Assembly (NCBI RefSeq): GCF_001411555.2
Contig: NC_049916.1
Coordinates: 2,294,001-2,358,000 of the forward strand
Length of the DNA stretch: 64,000 nt
Source of the DNA: Juglans regia
Lineage: Eukaryota > Streptophyta > Magnoliopsida > Fagales > Juglandaceae
Reading direction: 5' to 3'
Under the pieces are notes generated by a model. It made no database searches. It was not told the DNA's origin and was given only the letters and a program-made list of their open reading frames with translations. This document shows positions 57,968 through 64,000 of this stretch, piece after piece. A program made the translations under genes and the position numbers. Numbering within the stretch: the stretch's first letter is position 1; the number at the start of each line of letters is the position of its first letter.

Positions 57968-59020
57968 AAATCTAATATGATTGATAATTTTACAATCTCT
58001 CATGATTTCACATATCGCTCAATACAATGAAGGAATTTAGTCCAAGCGTAGAAAAGTCATCACAAGTTTGCGGAGAGTCTATCCTTCATTTGTAGAGATC
58101 TCCTCCTTTTATAGATATCCGTTTTCTTCCTTGGAGTGATAAAGTCCAACTTGCATTGTGAAACATTTACCTTTTAGGAGTCTGAACCAACTTCATTTGG
58201 TTTATCTCTTCTTTGTCTTATCTCTTCCCTTATTATTAGTGATAAGTTTTCAAAGGACTGGACTTAGTCAATTTAGTCCCTAACAGATTAGATGAAAAAG
58301 CTGAAAAGTTGAAAATTAAAATTAAAACAAAAAATGCTTGTGTTTGAATGGTGAGATAAACCACTGAGTTTTGCCTCTTCCCTACTTCGGGTTAGTGTAT
58401 ATCCCAATTGAATGGGACCATAAGAGGAAAACAACATATCATGACCCTTCCCTTTGTGAAAATCAAGAGGAGCAACGATGTATTTTTCGTTTCTTCAAAC
58501 ATTGGGCACAAGATTAGTTTATTATTTAATATGTTGATGCTAAGCTCGTGTTTTCAGTTTCTTGGCTTTCCTATTTGTTTATTGATTTGAGTGTGCAAGA
58601 TGTGTAAAAATGGGACCTGGACTAGACCAAGCATCTCAAATGGCTATTAATAGAAAGATGGGTTTTGTCGTTTTATTAGATGCAATTTTACATTGGTAGG
58701 ATTATCTCGTTTGTAATGGATTTGGGCATGGTTTTCCCTTTACATCAAGGACACTAAAAATTGATTCCATCTCGTATAAAATTTGTCGAGCAATCAAGAA
58801 AATCCTCCATGTTTTTTTTTTATCAATATTTTTTGAGCCAAAAAACACTAATTTTATTTTATTCACAATATTCTACATCTATATCTCTATTGTCTTGTTA
58901 CTTTTTCTAACATTTTTTTCCCTATAATTTCATTTTTATGGTTGTTGCTACATGGATGTTGTAAAGTGATTATATTATGAGCTCCCAAATTATTGAAAAT
59001 GAACTCACCAAGAGCTTAAT
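57968..59020. other. Intergenic, no gene recognised
   Basis: AT-rich; the short frame at 58408-58590 has no family resemblance. Confidence 0.5.
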
Positions 59021-59760
59021 TTTTTCCTACTCGGAAATCGTGAGATCATCCTTGATCTGTAATTCCAAGCAATGGCTTTGTTTCTTCCTACTCGGTGATT
59101 TCAAGCATTGACCTTGACCGATGATCCCCGAGCATCCCAAGCAAGTTCTTATAGAGATTGGCCTTGCTCTGTGATTCCAAGCAAGGGCATCGTTTCTCCC
59201 TCCTCAACAATGGCGAGCTAGACAATGGCGTTGCTCAGTGCTCCCTAACAAGGGGTTATGTTATCCCAAGTAAAGGCATCATTTCTTCTTGCTCGGTGAT
59301 CATGAGTGGAGTCTTGTGAAGATGGCCTAGTCCTGAGCAAGGACATACTTTCTTTCTGCTCTGTTATCCTAAGTATTATCGAGCAAGGATAGTCGAATCA
59401 ATACACTGCTCAAATTTACAGAGTAGAAGAAAATCCCTCCTCGCATGGGATTATTGAGAAAGACTGATCTCTACAATGCTGCCTCACCATTACTGACTAC
59501 AGGCCACCTTGTGATTTCCGATGAGGAATCAAACTCTAACCCCTTACTCGAGATTATTGAGTCAGGCTAGTCCGATCAACAAGATCACATCATAATTACG
59601 AGAGGAACAAATAAGCTTTGGCTTTGGATTACCGAGTAAGGCAATCTTACAAAGCCTTCTCCCAGTTATCGAGTAAGGGCTGCTTTTCCTCTACTGGCAA
59701 TGTTGAACAATGCCTTTTCTTCTACCTCATTAATTTCAAGTAAAACGTGTTTTTCATATC
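59021..59760. repeat. Degenerate CTCGGTGAT/GAGCAAGG repeat block
   Basis: Phrases such as CTACTCGGTGATTTCAAGCA, GATTCCAAGCAAGGGCATCG and TGCTCGGTGATCATGAG recur at irregular spacings of roughly 45-65 bases. Strongly diverged; non-coding. Confidence 0.55.
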
Positions 59761-61479
59761 ATTTCTGCGTAGACTTAAAAAACTTGTTTCGTTATTTGTC
59801 ATTATTCCCAATGCAACTAACGTCTAATTGAACCCTTGAGCTATTTTTATTTTTTCGCCTTTGTTGTATTTTTCGCTCTTGGACCTTTTTCCATCCTATC
59901 AATCCATTGTGAGTAGGTAGGCTTTGGGGCGAGCTTTCCAAGGAGAGGCCTTAGGGAGGTTAGTCTAGAGTTGTCCCTATTAGCGGGTAGGTTGCCCATT
60001 GTTATTATCTCGGGGGTGAGCACCTTGTTCCTTTATTTTTATTTTTGTTCCGACTATTAGAAGGTAGCAATGGGGTGTTTTTAGAGCATGACCAACCTAA
60101 GTGTCCACATGTTGGTTGCTCGGGTGTTTATCTTCGTGCTCGTTCTTTTAATCTCGCTACACTCATTGTTCAGTGCAAGCTTCATTGCTTGCTTGTGAGG
60201 GTACTTTGTTGCTCGACAAGGGTTATGTTAACTTTCATGATGCGCTGGCACATTGCCCGTCATGCTGGTTGTCATAACCCAAATTTTTTAGGCCCAACCC
60301 CATGCTGAGAAACCAAAGCCTAGTCTGTACAAAAAAAAAAAAAGGTGTAAGACGCATCATTTTGCCAAAGCGATTTTTTTCCCTTATATTTTTCCTCCCA
60401 GCGACTCTTTCCCCCAACCCCCTAACGGCTCTCTCACTTCCTCTCTTCTGTCTCTCTTTTGGTCTTTCTCATCCTCTATGTTTTTCGTAGCACTCCACAT
60501 CATTTGCCTCTATTTCTGTCGGTCTTCTGCACACAGTAAGTACTCCAACTCTACTTGTCTCTTCTTTTCCTCGGACTCTCTTTGTTTGCACCTTCTTTCT
60601 TCGATTCGATCTCTCTTGTTGTGTCGTCAACCAAGCTCCTCCATTGCACAGATTCCCTTGCTCCACCTTGCTGCCTAACCTCTAGTTTGTTGCTAATAAC
60701 TGTTTATCGCACTTTCCCTCGATCTCTTTTTGTATCTCAACTCCAACAATAAGTTGGTTGATGTTTAGAGGGTCCGGTTGTGGTAATGGTTTCTTGTGGT
60801 AATGTTTCAATGGGATTGGATGGAATTTGGTTGTTTGACTTGGAGATGGAGGTAGGTGAGTAAGAAAGAAATATTAGATCTGGTGGAGTACTTGTGAGTG
60901 AATTTGGTATAAAATCATGGCTTCGAGATCTGGTTGGTTGGATTTGTTATTGCCAAATTGTGAAAATGAGTTTTATATAAGAAGGTTTGACTTGCTATGT
61001 CTTGAGTGTGGAAGTTGGATCATTAGGCCTCGAGTTGATAGTTAATGAAGATCTACTTGGAGAGTTTTTATGTAAATTATCAACTATTTGGAATGATACT
61101 TGTTGTGGTTGGAAAAATATTGATGATATGTGGTTAGTCTTGAGTAAAAGGGTTCACCCCTGAGTACATGCATGACACTGGTTGCTCGCATTTTTGCTCG
61201 TCACTTTAAAGCCTAAATTATCACTTTTACTTGCCCAAGTGATGCAACATCTCCCTTGTGCTCATACTTTATATATAAGGAAAAATAGATAATATTATAC
61301 AATCATAAGCATTTTTGCTTGTTTGCTCTCGAGGGGCTTGCACTTCTTTTTCATGATGCTAGCTGAGATGATGAGAACTTTCCTTTTGCTCCACATGTTG
61401 CTCACTTGAAGCTTGAGACATCGGCAAGTTTTGTAGAGAAGTAAAGTTCTCACCATCAGGCAAGCAACGTTAAGGATTA
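59761..61479. other. Unassigned region between two repeat blocks
   Basis: 60310-60480 has a poly-A then a CT-rich stretch resembling a promoter/leader. The following 60.5-61.1 kb contains no credible open frame. It may be a degraded transposon interior or non-coding transcript; I cannot tell. Confidence 0.4.
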
Positions 61480-62240
61480 TGACATTTGACACCTCGATGA
61501 GCAACGTGGATAAGCAAAGTGCTCCCCTAAAGGCAAGCACAAGGGAGGGATAAAGTGCTCGCCTCCATACGAGCACAATGCACACAACAAATTTCACTCC
61601 CTTAGGCGAGCACTAGGAAAACAAAGTATTCCTCAATCATGCGAGCACCAGGGGAGAAAAAAATTACTCGCCCCCATATGAGAAACTGGGAAAGTAAAGT
61701 GCTCACCTACCAAGCAAGCACTGTGGAATGCAATAGTGCTCACCCCCTAGGCGAGCATCAATTATAACAAAATTGCTCGTCCATAGGTAGGCACCACGAA
61801 AGCAAAAGTGCTTGCCCCTCAACCAACAACGTCAAGGAGCATGAAACTTATGCCTTCGGGGAGCATAGTGGAAAAATGAAGTGCTTGCCCCTAGGCAAGC
61901 AAAATTTAACGAGCACAACACTAGCCATTTCAACAAGCAGAATAGAAAATCAAAGTGCTTGTTCCTAGGGCAAGCATTAGGGAGGTCCAACGTGCTTGGT
62001 CTAGGACGAGCACTATAAGATCAAAAGTGCTCACCTGCGAACACCATGGAGAGATAAGACAAAGTACTCGCCTCCAAGCGAGCACAATGAGTGCAACAAA
62101 GTTTGCTTCCTAGACGAGCACCATGAAAATAAAGTGTACACCCACCATGTGTGTACCACCAAGAAGGAAAGAAGTGCTCACCCTCAAAACAAAAATCCGA
62201 TAAAGCAAAGTGCTCGCCTAGCGGACAAAGTACTATGAAG
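61480..62240. repeat. Degenerate hairpin minisatellite, GTGCTCGCC...GGCGAGCAC
   Basis: About 17 imperfect units of roughly 42-48 bp, each with AAAGTGCTCGCC, 5-8 pyrimidine-rich bases, a complementary GGCGAGCAC, then a purine-rich spacer. Clear units begin near 61557, 61695, 61733 and 62062. Each unit can fold into its own hairpin. Confidence 0.65.
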
Positions 62241-62260
62241 TGCAAAAGCACGATAATGGG

Positions 62261-62859
62261 TAGAGGTGTAAACTCAAACCGGAAAACCGGTCCGGACCGG
62301 ACCGAACCGGACCGGTTAATTAAAAAAAAATATATATATTTTTATATGTAAGTTTTATACAAAATACTTTTTATATATTAAATATTAATATATATAAGTT
62401 TTATATATAATATATAATTATAAATTTTTATGTGAAATTTTATATATAATATATATATTCATATATGAAATAATTTCTTATTATAATTTATAAATTATTA
62501 CATAAAATGTTAATACTAAAAGTTTATAACTAATACTAATATATAACTTATAATTATACTAATAGTCTAATATTAATACTATTATATAGTCTAATATATT
62601 AATAAAAATATAAAATAATTTTTTTTAAATCAAAAAGATTTTTTTTATAAATAAATTTTTAATGATAAATTGTAAAACTTATATTTTAAAAAAATTGAAA
62701 AATTGGATCGGATCGGACTGGAAATCGATAAAATCGAAAGTACCGATTTAAGAGGATAACCGATGCGTAATCGATTTTGAAAAATATAAAACTGGTATAT
62801 ACTAATTTAATTCTAAATTTTATTTAAAATCAGATCAGACCGGACCGATTACATTCCTA
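62261..62859. mobile_element. Non-autonomous hAT-like element C, 599 bp
   Basis: Ends TAGAGGTGTAA and TTACATTCCTA are inverted copies at 9 of 11. Flanking octamers ATAATGGG and ATAACGGA agree at 6 of 8. GGTCCGGACCGGACC motifs adjoin the left end and CAGACCGGACCGATT the right; the core is TA-rich. It is the best supported of the three hAT-like elements. Confidence 0.65.
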
Positions 62860-62867
62860 ATAACGGA

Positions 62868-63267
62868 AAATGTATGTGTATACTAAAGTATGAAATATCG
62901 AGAAGGGGTTTATAGATGAAGGGAAGAAGAGGCTCGAGAGTGAAAAATGTTAAACAACCAGGTGGTAAAATGGGCTTCCAATCAGCCCAAGCGCACCTTA
63001 TCCTCAAAAGGTGGGACACGCGTCACTCATGCGCAGCTAATCCGTTGAAACATTTACAGCCGTTGGAGGATGTTGGACTTGACTTCCGGCCACGTTAAAA
63101 AACGACACCGTCTGCTTAAACACAAAATTATAAATTATAAACAACTGCTCAGCGCACATTTTCATACCTCTATGGATTACTTACTGTAAGCAACGAAGCT
63201 AAAGTGCGAGCGAGCTCAGGGACTCAACTCGAGCTGAGGAAGAGGAAAAAGGAGGAGGAGAGTGATA
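62868..63267 (+). promoter_or_regulatory. 5' flank of the ABCG7-like gene
   Basis: TATAAATTATAAAC at about 63130-63142 lies ~130 bp before the start codon and is the likely TATA region. The leader is purine-rich (GAGGAAGAGGAAAAAGGAGG). Confidence 0.45.
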
Positions 63268-63558
63268 ATGGTGGTTTTTGGCGGGAAGAAGGTGGGCCAG
63301 GTGGTGACTGGACTTGGCGGTAACGGTGTAGGCCGGGTTCTGGTCGCGGTTGCGGCTGCCCTCCTGCTCCGCCTGTTTTCGGGCCCCGGTCCAGCTCTCT
63401 TGCCGGATACCGAGCCAGAAGACCGCGAAGACAACGAAGAGTTCGACGGAGATGGAGATGGAGATGCTGGTGAAGCTCCGGTCCCCGGAAAAGTTTTACC
63501 GGTGACAATTCGGTGGCGGAACATCACCTGCTCCCTCTCCGATAAATCCTCCACGTTG
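63268..63558 (+). CDS. ABC transporter G family member 7-like, first exon
   Basis: 97 codons from ATG 63268 to a GT donor (TTG|GTAACT). The sequence (FGGKKVGQVVTGLGGNGVG, a hydrophobic segment AAALLLRLFSGPGPALLP, an acidic linker EPEDREDNEEFDGDGDGD, then VTIRWRNITCSLSDKSST) matches the unusual N-terminus of plant ABCG7/WBC7 half-size transporters, where the nucleotide-binding domain begins right after SDKSS. The predicted product is a half-transporter that must dimerise; its substrate is not well established. The rest of the gene lies beyond the window, and 63559-64000 is its first intron. An alternative GTG/ATG start six bases upstream is unlikely. Confidence 0.85.
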
Positions 63559-64000
63559 GTAACTTCATTTTATCTTTTTCTTCTCTTATGGATCTTTTTC
63601 ATGTTTGTGGAAGACCGTATGGTTGGTGAGAAAAACGTGGCGAATGAGTCAATCGTGATGAGGCTTGATTCTTCATTTAGTTAAAGGTCGGAAAACAAAT
63701 GTTGAAGCTTAGCTGATCCTTCTGTAACTGTTTGGCTTAGGTCGTTTCAGCCAAACTAGAATAGAATGGTTTGGTTTTCAAAAACTTTGCTGCATCATCA
63801 AGACCTCTGATATTTCTTTCCACAAATAATTAGAAAAAAAAATTTTGAATGCTGAAATATGGGATTGGATGCGGTCTGCTCCCAGTTTTAGCTTACAATA
63901 TCATAGAGAATTTTTAATTGCAGTGGCTAAATTTTCACTACTGCATATTGAATTACTTGAATAATTTACCAATATTCACTACTGCTTGTGACGGAATCTT
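63559..64000 (+). other. Intron 1 of the ABCG7-like gene (partial)
   Basis: AT-rich, no coding signal, runs off the window. The open frame continues past the donor to 63684 but loses family similarity exactly at the donor. Confidence 0.7.

Overview
The window is nuclear DNA of a woody eudicot, most likely Fagales and perhaps Juglandaceae. The split plant genes, AT-rich intergenic DNA and dispersed 'gatgagatgagatgag' short repeats suggest this; it is an inference, since no database was searched. Intact host genes are few and widely spaced, and most of the rest is transposon sequence in various stages of decay.

Layout. 1-0.8 kb: last exon of a pectin methylesterase. 1.3-14.5 kb: one large CACTA (En/Spm) DNA transposon with matching termini, a TNPD-type transposase, a TNPA-like gene, a third opposite-strand gene, and many copies of the 12-bp palindrome ACGTTCGAACGT near both ends and in front of its genes. 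14.7-15.3 kb: exon relics of a WSD1-type acyltransferase and a GDSL lipase. 17.9-19.6 kb: Ty3-type gag remnant. 23.8-24.9 kb: a small CACTA-like MITE and a 5'-truncated LINE with target duplication. 26.4-27.9 kb: a complete HIPP metal-binding gene (-). 31.4-35 kb: a LINE 3' half joined to a dead FAR1-related (MULE-derived) gene. 37.0-37.7 kb: hAT-like element. 38.7-39.3 kb: a small two-exon gene of unknown function. 40.5-41.7 kb: fasciclin-like arabinogalactan protein gene (+). 42.1-43.8 kb: PPR gene (-). 45.1-53.7 kb: a four-exon GT14 glycosyltransferase gene (-), whose 7.25-kb first intron holds a dead Ty1/copia element and LINE debris. 57.1-58.0 and 62.3-62.9 kb: two more hAT-like elements. 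59-62.2 kb: degenerate minisatellites. 63.3 kb: first exon of an ABCG7-type transporter, running off the window.

The HIPP, PPR and GT14 genes resemble three consecutive Arabidopsis genes as I remember them (At1g71050, At1g71060, At1g71070), so the 26-54 kb part is probably a conserved block inflated by transposons. The host genes do not form an operon or an obvious common pathway; two of them (pectinesterase, arabinogalactan protein) are cell-wall related and the GT14 family glycosylates arabinogalactan proteins.

The most unusual object is the CACTA element. The same palindrome lies in its subterminal regions, upstream of its third gene and upstream of its transposase gene. The transposase promoter also has three E2F-like palindromes (GCGGGA..TTTCCCGC), and its leader contains a five-copy 113-bp tandem repeat and a 178-bp inverted repeat resembling a small-RNA precursor. 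Two of its three genes carry a single-base frameshift in this copy.
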